Positions 35,964 through 44,379 of a stretch of 64,000 nucleotides of DNA are shown one piece after another. The position numbers and the translations under genes are program-made. The number at the start of each line of letters is the position of its first letter. The stretch's first letter is position 1. The notes below the pieces were generated by a model. The model had not been told where the DNA came from, did not search any database, and saw nothing but the letters and a program-made list of their open reading frames with translations. Source of the stretch: Mycobacterium barrassiae (GTDB lineage Bacteria; Actinomycetota; Actinomycetes; Mycobacteriales; Mycobacteriaceae). Where the stretch lies: NCBI RefSeq assembly GCF_025822765.1, contig NZ_JACKUK010000023.1, positions 329,535 to 393,534 of the forward strand, read 5' to 3'.

Positions 35964-36733
35964 ACGAGGTCGATCGCCTCGGCGATGGACGGCAGTACGC
36001 GACTCGGCCGGAACGGATACCGTTCGATGTCCTCGACCGTGGTCGAACCCGTCAGCACCAGGATGGTCTCCAGCCCGGCCTCGATACCGGCGACGACGTC
36101 GGTGTCCATCCGGTCGCCGACCATGACGGTGTTCTCCGAGTGCGCCTCGATCCGATTCAGCGCGCTGCGGAACATCATCGGGTTCGGTTTGCCGACGAAG
36201 TACGGCTCCCGCCCGGTGGCCTTGGTGATCATCGCCGCCACTGAACCAGTCGCGGGCAGTGGCCCCTCGGCCGACGGTCCGGTGACGTCGGGGTTGGTGG
36301 CGATGAACCGCGCGCCGCCGAGGATGAGCCGGATCGCTGTGGTGATGGCCGTGAACGAATACGTCCGGGTCTCACCGAGGACGACGAAGTCGGGCTCGAT
36401 GTCGGTCAGCGTGTATCCGACGGCGTGCAGCGCCGTGGTGAGGCCGGCCTCGCCGATGACGTACGCCGACCCGCCCGGCAGCTGATCGGACAGAAATGTC
36501 GCAGTGGCCAGCGCGGACGTCCAGATAGAGGACTCGGGCACGGTCAGACCGGAGCGCAGCAGCCGCGCCGACAGATCCCGCGGCGTATAGATCGAGTTGT
36601 TCGTCAGGACCAGGAATGGACGCTTCTTGTCGACCAGCCGCTGAAGGAACTCGGCGGCGCCGGGTAGGGCGTGTTCCTCACGGACGAGTACGCCGTCCAT
36701 GTCGGTGAGCCAGCACTGCGGGGAGGCGCGCAC
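35960..36733 (-). CDS. HAD-IIA phosphatase (NagD-like)
   Basis: A 257-residue haloacid dehalogenase-type phosphatase: motif I WLTDMDGVLV (Asp11 and Asp13), motif II FLVLTNNSIY, a C2-type cap (about 80-180), and motif III/IV PYFVGKPNPMMF and VMVGDRMDTDVVAGIEAGL. These features define the NagD/4-nitrophenylphosphatase group acting on sugar or nucleotide phosphates. GTG 36733 is the start. First gene of a coupled run with the unknown and arginase-like genes. Confidence 0.92.
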   Translation of the reverse strand: MRASPQCWLTDMDGVLVREEHALPGAAEFLQRLVDKKRPFLVLTNNSIYTPRDLSARLLRSGLTVPESSIWTSALATATFLSDQLPGGSAYVIGEAGLTTALHAVGYTLTDIEPDFVVLGETRTYSFTAITTAIRLILGGARFIATNPDVTGPSAEGPLPATGSVAAMITKATGREPYFVGKPNPMMFRSALNRIEAHSENTVMVGDRMDTDVVAGIEAGLETILVLTGSTTVEDIERYPFRPSRVLPSIAEAIDLV

Positions 36734-36779
36734 CCGTCCAGTCTGTCAGGCCGAGGTCCGTCCGTCGTGATTCCGGCCG

Positions 36780-37124
36780 CTACCCCATCGGCATGTCGGG
36801 CAGCGGCGCGTTGCAGCGATCGCGGAAGTCAGCAGCCGCCTGCCGCACGGCGCGCAGCTCGTCGCGGACCTGTGGATGCGCGTCCAAATATGTCTGGATC
36901 TCGGTGCTCATCTCGTCCCGGCTCTTGCCCTTCAGACCCGTGAAGAACGCGTTCACATCCGGGTGGGTGAACAGGTATGACGACGTACCGGCGGAGACGC
37001 CGGCCATGACGCCGGCCAGATCGGCGGCCGTGCAGTTCGGTGGATCGGCGGCCGCCGTACCGGCGGTGCCGAAGATCATCGCACCGGCGATCATGCCGGC
37101 GCCTATCACACTGCGAGACAACAT
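36780..37124 (-). CDS. Hemophore-related secreted protein, second copy
   Basis: A 114-residue exported protein: signal peptide ending near residue 26 (GTAAA), then NCTAADLAGVMAGVSAGTSSYLF and DFRDRCNAP with two cysteines. The layout matches the 23374-23757 protein and the Rv0203-type hemophore family (C-T at the mature start, FTHPDVNAFFTGL, YLDAHPQVRDELRAVRQ). ATG 37124 (MLSRSVIGAGMIAG) is chosen over the longer frame. No iron box was found in the short upstream gap. May bind heme or another small hydrophobic ligand. Confidence 0.82.
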   Translation of the reverse strand: MLSRSVIGAGMIAGAMIFGTAGTAAADPPNCTAADLAGVMAGVSAGTSSYLFTHPDVNAFFTGLKGKSRDEMSTEIQTYLDAHPQVRDELRAVRQAAADFRDRCNAPLPDMPMG

Positions 37125-37186
37125 CTGACGCTCCTTGCTTGAATGGACAATCGGACTGTAACGACGGTGCAAATCAACGACAATGC

Positions 37187-37504
37187 TCAGCGGGGGCCGA
37201 TGCCTCCTCCACCTCCAGGACCACCTGGGCCCCCGGGTCCGCCCGGGCGCCCGGGCCGACCAAGGCTGATGTCGATACCCCAGTCGTCACTGCAGTACCA
37301 GGGGTCGGCGCAATACCCGGGATAGACCGGACCGGCCTGCGGAGCAGTCGGGCCGCCGCCGCGCACTGTGCCCTGTGCGCAGACGGTGGCGGCGCCGGCG
37401 TTCGTGCAGTCAGCCAAGGCCGGCGGGGCGTCGGACACGACCACCCCCACCGACGCCAGTGTTAAGGCGATTCCCCATAAAGCGGTTTGGCGGAGCAATT
37501 TCAC
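37187..37504 (-). CDS. Small secreted Gly/Pro-rich protein
   Basis: About 105 residues if GTG 37504 is the start (MKLLRQTALWGIALTLASVG): a signal peptide ending near ALA, then a cysteine-containing mature part DCTNAGAATVCAQGTVRGG and YCADPWYCSDDWG, and a collagen-like tail, GRPGRPGGPGGPGGPGGGG. Four cysteines suggest two disulfides. The longer frame upstream to 37633 has no signal-like start. Small proteins of this kind (DCxNAGxATVCAQG) recur in mycobacteria without known function. Confidence 0.75.
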   Translation of the reverse strand: MKLLRQTALWGIALTLASVGVVVSDAPPALADCTNAGAATVCAQGTVRGGGPTAPQAGPVYPGYCADPWYCSDDWGIDISLGRPGRPGGPGGPGGPGGGGGIGPR

Positions 37505-37865
37505 GGCTGCCTCCCTCCATCGGCCGGGTGGCTCGCCGCCGGAATGTGCGAGTAGCGCGCCGGGTACCTCGGAGCCTATTTCGCCTGATCGCGCAATAGC
37601 AGCGAAATTGCCATTCTGTCCTGCGATGTGCATTTCGCTCGTCGGCTGGTTCCGGCATCTAATTCTTCAAGTGCTTGCCAAGACAACGAGGCAGGGAGAG
37701 ATGAGGATTTCCTCGCCTTTTCACGGTTGCTCTGCGCATCGCGAATTCGTCGCATTCTCTCGTATATCCGCCTCGTAGAGGGCGCTTCCCAAACGCCATC
37801 CTCGTGCACCGTGCCGGTGCTACTGTCCGCTCACTCGGCACAGATTTCAGAGGGGGCGATCGGTT
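37505..37865. other. 361-bp intergenic region
   Basis: Non-coding by my reading and visibly richer in A and T than the flanks. It must hold the divergent promoters of the Gly/Pro-rich secreted protein and the DyP cassette. AGAGGGGGCG just before ATG 37866 is a strong ribosome site. No convincing palindrome, RNA or repeat was seen. Confidence 0.6.
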
Positions 37866-38420
37866 ATGAGCGAGCCGAAATGGGCCAAACCGGCGGCGAT
37901 GGCCATCCCGAAGGAGGGTTACTTCGAGCTGGAGCGGGGCCGCTACGGACCGACTTTTCCACGCACACCGGCGTGCTATGGCTTCTCGATCATCGCGAAG
38001 GTGAAGGAGGGCCGAGAGGAGGCGGTGCGGGCGTACGGCAAGACCATCGAAGACACGATCGCCGCGAGTCCCGACGCGTTGGCACCACTGCGCCTCCATT
38101 ACCTACGCTGGCAGCTGTTCGATATCGGTTCGGGTCTGCACTTCCAGTACCAGGGCATCTTCGACACCGACTTCGACAAGTACACCGAGGACGCGGTCGC
38201 GCTCTTCAGCGCGACCGGTATCACCACCGTGTTCACCAACCTCGAAGGCTTCCCGGAGGATTGGAAGGAGAACCCGGAGGCGTTCGTGAAGTTCGTGCGA
38301 GCACATCAGGTTCCAAGCTTCCTGGAGTACGGCGAGTACCCCTACGTCACCGCTGACGAGGTCAAGAAGGCTCTGCGCCTGAAGGCCGCCTTTTCGACCA
38401 TGCTCGACCAGATGCAGTAG
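37866..38420 (+). CDS. DyP-cassette protein of unknown function (ferredoxin-like fold suspected)
   Basis: A 184-residue soluble protein without signal peptide. The alternating pattern CYGFSIIAKVKEGREEAVRA, then LRLHYLRWQLFD, GLHFQYQGIFDTDFDKYTED and TVFTNLEGFPEDW looks like a dimeric alpha-beta barrel as in DyP peroxidases and heme monooxygenases, but no heme ligand is evident. It ends 4 bp before the DyP gene, so the two are coupled and probably act together. Function unknown. Confidence 0.75.
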   Translation: MSEPKWAKPAAMAIPKEGYFELERGRYGPTFPRTPACYGFSIIAKVKEGREEAVRAYGKTIEDTIAASPDALAPLRLHYLRWQLFDIGSGLHFQYQGIFDTDFDKYTEDAVALFSATGITTVFTNLEGFPEDWKENPEAFVKFVRAHQVPSFLEYGEYPYVTADEVKKALRLKAAFSTMLDQMQ

Positions 38421-38424
38421 TGGC

Positions 38425-39744
38425 GTGCTCGAACTCGACGACATCCAGCACATCCTGCTGACCCGCACCCCGGCGATCACCGGGCGCTACGAGTTCTTGT
38501 CATTCGACACCCCGGCCGGCGGGCGGACCTGGCTGTCGGAGCTACTACCGAAGACGCAGTCGGCCAGTGAGGCCGCCGCCACGATGGACGAGTCAGATCG
38601 TTGGGTCACATTGGCTTTCACCTGGAACGGTCTTCGTGCGCTCGGAGTTCCGGACGACGCGCTATCGACGTTTCCCGATGAGTTCCGTGAAGGGATGGCC
38701 GCTCGAGCCGACATCCTCGGTGATACCGGCACCGCAGCACCTGAACACTGGCTCGGCGGCCTCGCGGGCGATGACCTGCATGCGATCGCCATTCTGTTCT
38801 CGCGCACCGACGAACAGTGCCGACGGTCCATCGAAGAGCACGACAAGCTGCTGGCTCGCGTCGACGGTGTCAGGTCCCTTTCCCATCTCGACCTCAATGC
38901 GACGCCTCCGTTCAACTACGCCCACGATCATTTCGGTTTCCGCGACCGACTGTCACAGCCGGTGATGAAGGGCTCCGGCGAAGAACCGACACCCGGCTCC
39001 GGCGCCGCGCTGGAACCGGGAGAATTCATACTCGGTTACCCGGACGAGAACGGACCGGTGACGAATCTCCCCGAGCCGCAGGTACTCTCACGCAACGGCA
39101 GCTACATGGCCTACCGCCGGCTCGAGGAACACGTCGCGCTGTTCCGTGACTATCTGCGCGAACACGCCGAGACACCCGAGGACCGGGAACTGCTGGCGGC
39201 GAAATTCATGGGCCGATGGCGCAGCGGTGCGCCGCTGGTGTTGGCACCGGACAACGACGACCCCGAACTCGGGGCCGATCCGATGCGCAACAACGACTTC
39301 AACTACAAGGAGATGGATCCCTTCGGATACGCGTGTCCGCTCGGCTCTCATGCCCGACGGCTGAATCCACGCGACACCGCTCACAATATGAACCGCCGAC
39401 GCATGATCCGCCGCGGAGCCACCTACGGCCCGGCCCTGCCGGAAAGCGCACCCGACGACGGCGTCGACCGCGGCATCGCCGCGTTCATCATCTGCGCCGA
39501 CCTGATCCGGCAGTTCGAATTCGCCCAGAACGTCTGGATCAATGACAAGACGTTCCACGAGCTCGGAAACGAGCACGATCCGATCTGCGGCACCCAGGAC
39601 GGGTCGATGGACTTTACCGTGCCCAAGCGTCCGATCCGCAAGGTACACAAGGGCATTCCTGCCTTCACCACACTCCGAGGTGGCGCGTACTTCTTTCTTC
39701 CCGGAATGAACGCCATGCGGTACCTGACCTCGCTCGGCGACTAG
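38425..39744 (+). CDS. DyP-type heme peroxidase
   Basis: A 439-residue dye-decolorizing peroxidase, cytosolic, no Tat signal. The proximal heme ligand is His309 in CPLGSHARRLNPRD, which is the long-form (class C/D-like) wording. The distal motif GxxDG reads GFRDR here (171-175): the catalytic Asp174 is kept but the last Gly is Arg, followed by LSQPV. GTG 38425 is the start. The product could use H2O2 to oxidise aromatic or phenolic compounds; partner genes on both sides are of unknown function. Confidence 0.93.
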   Translation: MLELDDIQHILLTRTPAITGRYEFLSFDTPAGGRTWLSELLPKTQSASEAAATMDESDRWVTLAFTWNGLRALGVPDDALSTFPDEFREGMAARADILGDTGTAAPEHWLGGLAGDDLHAIAILFSRTDEQCRRSIEEHDKLLARVDGVRSLSHLDLNATPPFNYAHDHFGFRDRLSQPVMKGSGEEPTPGSGAALEPGEFILGYPDENGPVTNLPEPQVLSRNGSYMAYRRLEEHVALFRDYLREHAETPEDRELLAAKFMGRWRSGAPLVLAPDNDDPELGADPMRNNDFNYKEMDPFGYACPLGSHARRLNPRDTAHNMNRRRMIRRGATYGPALPESAPDDGVDRGIAAFIICADLIRQFEFAQNVWINDKTFHELGNEHDPICGTQDGSMDFTVPKRPIRKVHKGIPAFTTLRGGAYFFLPGMNAMRYLTSLGD

Positions 39745-39754
39745 GAGGACGATC

Positions 39755-40756
39755 ATGCGTGCCCGCACGTACAACCAGAACCACGTTCCTCGGCCGCACT
39801 CGGGCGGACGCCGCATAAGCATCTACTGGACGTGGAGTTATCCGTGGGAGTCCCAACGCGATCCGGCGATCATCGAGAACCGCTTCTCCACCATCACCGA
39901 GGTGCGCAACGTCGCGTGGCCCGCCTACGAAACGCCGGAGTACGACGCAGCGAACTTCCTTCAGGGCATCGCCGGGACACTCGAACTGTTCCATCGCTCC
40001 ACCCTCGACTTCCAGGCGCTCGCCGAAGAGGTGACCGGCCATCCCGTCGCGGTCTTCCAGCGCATCGACCAGGCCGGCTACAAGTTGCCGATCGATGATC
40101 GGATCCTGGCCGACACCGACACGTTGATGGTGTTCGGTCTCGATCACCTGCTGTCGGAACAGGAGGCTGCACCCGAGGAGATCGCAGCGATTTCCGAGTG
40201 GCTGGAGAGGGAGGGCACCTGCCTACTGCTTGCGCCCCATCACGACGTCGGCTTCACCGACGACTACGCGCAGCGACAGATCGAGTATGAGCATCACGGC
40301 GACCGTCTTGTCCCGCGCCAGCAGCGCTTCGGTCAGTACACGCGCTCGCTGATGAGGGCGCTTTCGGTGCCGGTGCACAACACGTGGGGGCTGAGGCCCG
40401 CGGTGGTCGAGGGCACGAAGGAGATCGCACCATTGACGGGATTCCGCGATCTCGACGCCCCGCACCTGCTCGACAACGTCACCACCTTCAACTTCCACCC
40501 CCATCTGCCGCACTACGAACTGACCGCCCCCGAGAGCGACGACCTGCGGGTGCTCGGGCGCCAGCGCGTTGACCCCGTCCGTCCGCACCCCTACACCGCC
40601 GCGGGCCACACCGAGTTCAACGCGTTGATCTGGATGCCGCCGACGGGTCAGCGGGCCGGCGATATCGTGCTGATCGACTCGACGCATTTCACCACGCTGT
40701 TCGGTGGCACGGACAGCCTGCGCAACCTGTGGCACAACCTGGCCACCATGAAATAG
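39755..40756 (+). CDS. DyP-cassette protein of unknown function
   Basis: A 333-residue soluble protein I cannot assign. The middle part DTLMVFGLDHLLSEQEAAPE and ISEWLEREGTCLLLAPHHDVG resembles the Rossmann-like GATase/ThuA-type fold (a membrane-less ThuA or DUF4350-like layout), with several His-rich loops (HHDVG, FNFHPHLPHYE, STHFTTLF) that could bind metal. It starts 10 bp after the DyP gene with a GGAGG ribosome site overlap, so it belongs to the same transcript. Confidence 0.75.
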   Translation: MRARTYNQNHVPRPHSGGRRISIYWTWSYPWESQRDPAIIENRFSTITEVRNVAWPAYETPEYDAANFLQGIAGTLELFHRSTLDFQALAEEVTGHPVAVFQRIDQAGYKLPIDDRILADTDTLMVFGLDHLLSEQEAAPEEIAAISEWLEREGTCLLLAPHHDVGFTDDYAQRQIEYEHHGDRLVPRQQRFGQYTRSLMRALSVPVHNTWGLRPAVVEGTKEIAPLTGFRDLDAPHLLDNVTTFNFHPHLPHYELTAPESDDLRVLGRQRVDPVRPHPYTAAGHTEFNALIWMPPTGQRAGDIVLIDSTHFTTLFGGTDSLRNLWHNLATMK

Positions 40757-40782
40757 CACCCATTCGTGCCGGTCGCGGCCTA

Positions 40783-40801
40783 GTGTCGGGCTATCCGACA
40801 C
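40783..40801. promoter_or_regulatory. Perfect 7-5-7 palindrome before the ATP-grasp gene
   Basis: GTGTCGG (40783-40789), spacer GCTAT, CCGACAC (40795-40801). It stands between the DyP cassette and the ATP-grasp gene, ending 4 bp before the GAGGTGA ribosome site. It could be an operator, or a hairpin that ends the upstream transcript or hides the ribosome site. Confidence 0.45.
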
Positions 40802-40816
40802 AGCGAGGTGAACGCG

Positions 40817-42472
40817 ATGAGTGATCGCCCGGTTCGAGCGAGACGGCCTTCGAGCGCGGCCAAGAAAGCGGCCAAGAAAAGCGCAGCGACGACATCCACT
40901 GTCAAGAAGGCACCCGCGAAGCGGGCGACCACACGCAGCGCCGCGCCGGCGCACCCCCGCGAGATCAGTGTGGGCACCGACGCGGCCTTCGCCCCTGGCG
41001 GCGGGCAGCCGCGCCGCCGGCTACGCAATATCTCCGAGGTGCGGCATTTCTTCCGCACCAACGACGTGCCGATCCTGTTCTTCGGCGCGACCCCGTTCAA
41101 CTTGTTGGGGCTCGACCGCTGGGTGCGCAACTTCAGTTACATCACGTATTACGACGCATGGGACGGCGCGCATCCGCGCGTGTTCACCCCGAGCCACAAG
41201 CCGTACCAGGAGTTCGAAAGCGGCGAAGAGATCAACAACTGGCTGCTGACCAACCACGAGGTGAGGGCCCACATCAAGGCGGCCACCCCGCGCGGTGTGC
41301 GCCCCAAGGTCGCCATGGTGTTCTTCGACACCGAGACCGAGAGCATCTGTGAGGAATTGGGCTACGACCTGATCCTGCCTGCGGCGAGCCTGCGTGAGCG
41401 GCTGGATTCCAAGATCGTCACCACCCAACTCGGCAACGAAGCGGGTGCACCCAGCGTGCCGAACGTGCTGACCCGGGTCGACGGCTGGGACGGACTGCGG
41501 GCTGAGGCCGAAAAGGCCGGTCTCGGCGACGAACTCGTCGTTCAAACACCGTACGGCGACTCGGGCAAGACCACCTTCTTCATCTCGTCGGAAGCCGACT
41601 GGCGCAAGCACAGCGCCGACATCGTCGGCCAGGAGATCAAGGTGATGCGCCGCATCAACAACCGGCCGGTGGCCGTCGAAGCGGTCCTGACACGGTGCGG
41701 CACCATCGTCGGGCCGTTCATGTCGGAACTGATCGGTTACCCGGAACTCACTCCTGCCCGTGGTGGGTGGTGCGGCAACGAGATGTTCCCCGAGGTGCTG
41801 ACCGGCGAAAGTAGGCGCATCGCAACACAATTGGTGCGTCGGCTGGGCGATCGTCTGGCCGACGAGGGCTATCGCGGGTTCTTCGAGGTGGACGTCCTCG
41901 TGGACACCGACACCAACGACATCTACCTCGGCGAGCTCAACCCCCGGATCAGTGGGGCGTCGTCGATCACCAATGTGACGGCCGGTGCGTATGCCGATGT
42001 GCCGCTGTTCCTGTTCCACATCCTCGAGTTCATGAACGTCGACTTCGATCTGGACGTCGACGAGATCAACGAGCGGTGGGAGGAGCTGGCGTCGGCCGAC
42101 GTGTGGAGCCAGATGGTGATGAAGGAGACCGACGACGTCGTGCAGCGGTTGACCGCGACACCGCGCACCGGGCAGTACGCGCTGGACGCCAGCGGCGCAC
42201 TGGTGTTCCGTCGCGCAGCCCTGGACTGGCACCAGTTGCAGAACGAATCAGAGGCTTTCTTCCTGCGCATCTACGGGCCCGGCGACTATCGCTGGAAAGG
42301 CGCCGACCTCGGCGTGTTGGTGACGAAGGGACGGCTGCAGGTCGACTCGGGTACCGGCACATCGTCGCTGGCCATCCGCGCACGTCATCTCATCGATTCC
42401 CTCCGGGCCGAATACGCAGGTACGCCGCTCTCCGAGCCGGCGGCCCCGAAGAGCAACGTCGGAGTCAAGTAG
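40817..42472 (+). CDS. ATP-grasp ligase-like protein with Lys/Ala-rich tail
   Basis: About 551 residues from ATG 40817 (MSDRPVRARRPSS), chosen for its GAGGTGA ribosome site. Residues 12-45 are a histone-H1-like basic tail (AAKKAAKKSAATTSTVKKAP). The core is an ATP-grasp fold: VVQTPYGDSGKTTFFI (ATP-binding loop), KVMRRINNRPVAVEAV, and the metal site FFEVDVLVDTDTNDIYLGELNPRISG (E-x-N-P-R). Such enzymes join an acyl phosphate to an amine, as in biotin-carboxylase-like and peptide ligases. No biotin domain or carboxyltransferase is nearby. A beta-lactamase-fold hydrolase follows by 21 bp. Substrate unknown. Confidence 0.8.
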   Translation: MSDRPVRARRPSSAAKKAAKKSAATTSTVKKAPAKRATTRSAAPAHPREISVGTDAAFAPGGGQPRRRLRNISEVRHFFRTNDVPILFFGATPFNLLGLDRWVRNFSYITYYDAWDGAHPRVFTPSHKPYQEFESGEEINNWLLTNHEVRAHIKAATPRGVRPKVAMVFFDTETESICEELGYDLILPAASLRERLDSKIVTTQLGNEAGAPSVPNVLTRVDGWDGLRAEAEKAGLGDELVVQTPYGDSGKTTFFISSEADWRKHSADIVGQEIKVMRRINNRPVAVEAVLTRCGTIVGPFMSELIGYPELTPARGGWCGNEMFPEVLTGESRRIATQLVRRLGDRLADEGYRGFFEVDVLVDTDTNDIYLGELNPRISGASSITNVTAGAYADVPLFLFHILEFMNVDFDLDVDEINERWEELASADVWSQMVMKETDDVVQRLTATPRTGQYALDASGALVFRRAALDWHQLQNESEAFFLRIYGPGDYRWKGADLGVLVTKGRLQVDSGTGTSSLAIRARHLIDSLRAEYAGTPLSEPAAPKSNVGVK

Positions 42473-42493
42473 GGCTGAGCTAGTCTCGTCGCC

Positions 42494-43693
42494 ATGGTGC
42501 TGGGAGGCGACACCGGGCGCGTGCCCTCGGATGTCACGCTGGACAACTGGCAGTCCGCGTCGCATCTGCACTGGACGTTTCAGCATGTCGCGGACTTCCT
42601 GCCGACGGCCGTGATCTCGCGGGGCGCCGGTCCAGTCGCCGAGTTGCCGCCCGCTCCCGACGAATTGCCGAGGATCTCCGAGATCCCCCTGTACGACAAC
42701 ACAAATGGCCGACAGACCACGGTCGGTGATGTCATGGCCGCGACCGCGACCGACGGTTGGATCGTCACCCATCACGGCCGACTGCTCACCGAGCAGTACT
42801 ACGGCGGGATGACCGCCGACACCCAGCACCTGTTGATGTCGGTGAGCAAGTCGTTGGTCGGCATGGTGGCGGGCGCGCTGGTGGCCAGCGGCGCGCTGGA
42901 CGTCGAGGCGGAGCTAACGCACTACGTGCCCGCCCTGGCGGCGTCCGGCTACGCGGGGGCGACGGTCCGGCACCTCCTGGACATGCGATCGGGCATCGCG
43001 TTCTCGGAGGACTACCTGAACCCGATGGCCGAAGTGCGACTGCTCGAACAGGCCATCGGCTGGGCACCCCGCACGGTGCCGGGTCTGCCGACGACGATGT
43101 ACGACTACCTGCTCACCCTGCGACAGGGCTCGCCACACGGCGGACCGTTCGCCTACCGCTCGTGCGAGACCGACGTCCTCGGCTGGGTCTGTGAAGTGGC
43201 GGGCGGACTGCGAATGCCCGAGCTCATGTCTGTTCTGCTGTGGAGCAAGCTCGGTGCCGACAACGACGCGACGATCGCGGTTGACGGCGTCGGCACGGGC
43301 ATGTTCGACGGCGGCATCAACGCCTGTCTTCGCGACCTCGCCCGGTTCGGCGCGCTGTACCTCAATGAGGGAACGTCATTGACCGGCGAGCAGGTCGTGC
43401 CACCGGCGTGGATCGCCGACACGCTGGAGGGCGGCATCGATTCGCGGGACGCCTTCGCCGCCAGCCCCGACGACAACCGCATGCCGGGCGGCATGTACCG
43501 CAACCAGTGCTGGTTCCCGTATCCGGGCAACAATGTGTTGTTGTGCTTGGGGATTCACGGCCAGATGATCTACGTCAACCGTGCGGCGGGTCTCGTCGCG
43601 GCCAAGCTCTCGAGTTGGCCGCTGCCCCAGGACGCCACCAAGGTGTTCCCGACCATCGCCGCGTTCGACGAGATCGCCGCTCAGCTGTCCTGA
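42494..43693 (+). CDS. Serine hydrolase of the class C beta-lactamase/NylB family
   Basis: A 399-residue cytosolic hydrolase, no signal peptide. The nucleophile motif is SVSK in LLMSVSKSLVGM (SxxK), the second motif is YRSCETD (Y-x-S in place of Y-x-N), and the third is LGIHGQM (HxG). This pattern and the sequence HLLDMRSGIAFSEDY are close to 6-aminohexanoate-dimer hydrolases and EstB-type esterases. Paired with the ATP-grasp gene it might cleave an amide or ester made by that enzyme (inference). Confidence 0.88.
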   Translation: MVLGGDTGRVPSDVTLDNWQSASHLHWTFQHVADFLPTAVISRGAGPVAELPPAPDELPRISEIPLYDNTNGRQTTVGDVMAATATDGWIVTHHGRLLTEQYYGGMTADTQHLLMSVSKSLVGMVAGALVASGALDVEAELTHYVPALAASGYAGATVRHLLDMRSGIAFSEDYLNPMAEVRLLEQAIGWAPRTVPGLPTTMYDYLLTLRQGSPHGGPFAYRSCETDVLGWVCEVAGGLRMPELMSVLLWSKLGADNDATIAVDGVGTGMFDGGINACLRDLARFGALYLNEGTSLTGEQVVPPAWIADTLEGGIDSRDAFAASPDDNRMPGGMYRNQCWFPYPGNNVLLCLGIHGQMIYVNRAAGLVAAKLSSWPLPQDATKVFPTIAAFDEIAAQLS

Positions 43694-43697
43694 TGCG

Positions 43698-44063
43698 TCA
43701 CCCGTGGCGGGATGCTCTGCGTAACACGTTCTCCGCGTGACGCATCAGCGCCGCGTCGACGAGTTTCCGGTCGCGGCCTATCGCCCCGGTTCCGCCGGCC
43801 TCCGCGCTGCGATACTCGGCGATGATGGCGCGGGCTTCGGCGATCTCGTCGTCCGTCGGCGCGAACACCTCGTTGGCGACAGGCACCTGACAGGGATGGA
43901 TCGCCCACTTGCCGTCGTAACCCAGCAGGCTGGCCCGCTCGGCTTCGCGGCGGTAGCCCTCCTCGTCGCGATAACCGGGATAGGGCGCGTCGATGGCGTA
44001 CACCCCCGCCGCACCCGCAGACCCGACAGCGCTCCGGATGCCGTCATAGGGCCGGTTCGGCAA
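43698..44063 (-). pseudogene. Truncated CitE/HpcH-aldolase-like gene (C-terminal part only)
   Basis: The 121-residue frame (possible TTG start 44063) contains only the C-terminal part of a CitE-type acyl-CoA lyase: GVYAIDAPYPGYRDEEGYRREA, GYDGKWAIHPCQVPVANEVFAP and DEIAEARAIIAEY in separate blocks. A full protein is about 270-300 residues; the first half, with the acyl-CoA site and metal ligands, is missing. The frame begins inside the 3' end of the 111-residue gene, which points to a deletion junction at about 44060. Probably non-functional unless it still acts as a subunit. Confidence 0.75.
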
Positions 44064-44379
44064 CCATCTCGAAGAAGGCCGCGCCCGAATCCGGAATGCG
44101 GTTCTGCTTGAAGATATTCACCGCATACGACACCAGGATCATCGAGAACAGCAGGTTCATCAGCCGTTTGGCCTCTGCACTCAGCTTGTTGATGTCGAGC
44201 CCGTCGAGGTAGACGACGGCCCGCTCGGCGTGCGGGGCGATTCCGTCGTAGAACGCGACAAGCTCGTCGTAGGGCCGCTCCAGGCGCGCGGCGTAGCGCT
44301 CGGCGCGCGTCGACAGTGCCCAGTCGTCGACCCATTGTTCGAGTTCGGAGAAGCCTTCGGGCAGTTGGGGTTCTGTCAT
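44044..44379 (-). CDS. Small helical protein of unknown function, coupled to Rieske oxygenase
   Basis: A 111-residue, predominantly alpha-helical acidic protein (WVDDWALSTRAERYAARLER, DELVAFYDGIAPHAERAVVY, LMNLLFSMILVSYAVNIFKQ). One hydrophobic stretch near 78-95 could be a membrane or core helix. ATG overlaps the Rieske stop by 4 bp (ATGA), which argues for a partner role such as a small subunit or assembly factor. Its last codons run into the citE remnant, so the C-terminus EMVAEPAL may be altered by that deletion. Confidence 0.7.
   Translation of the reverse strand: MTEPQLPEGFSELEQWVDDWALSTRAERYAARLERPYDELVAFYDGIAPHAERAVVYLDGLDINKLSAEAKRLMNLLFSMILVSYAVNIFKQNRIPDSGAAFFEMVAEPAL

Noticed and set aside
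37200-37256. Short tandem repeat or CRISPR-like array
   Set aside because: The CC/GG-rich repeat is explained by the Gly-Pro codons of the small secreted protein; there are no spacers.
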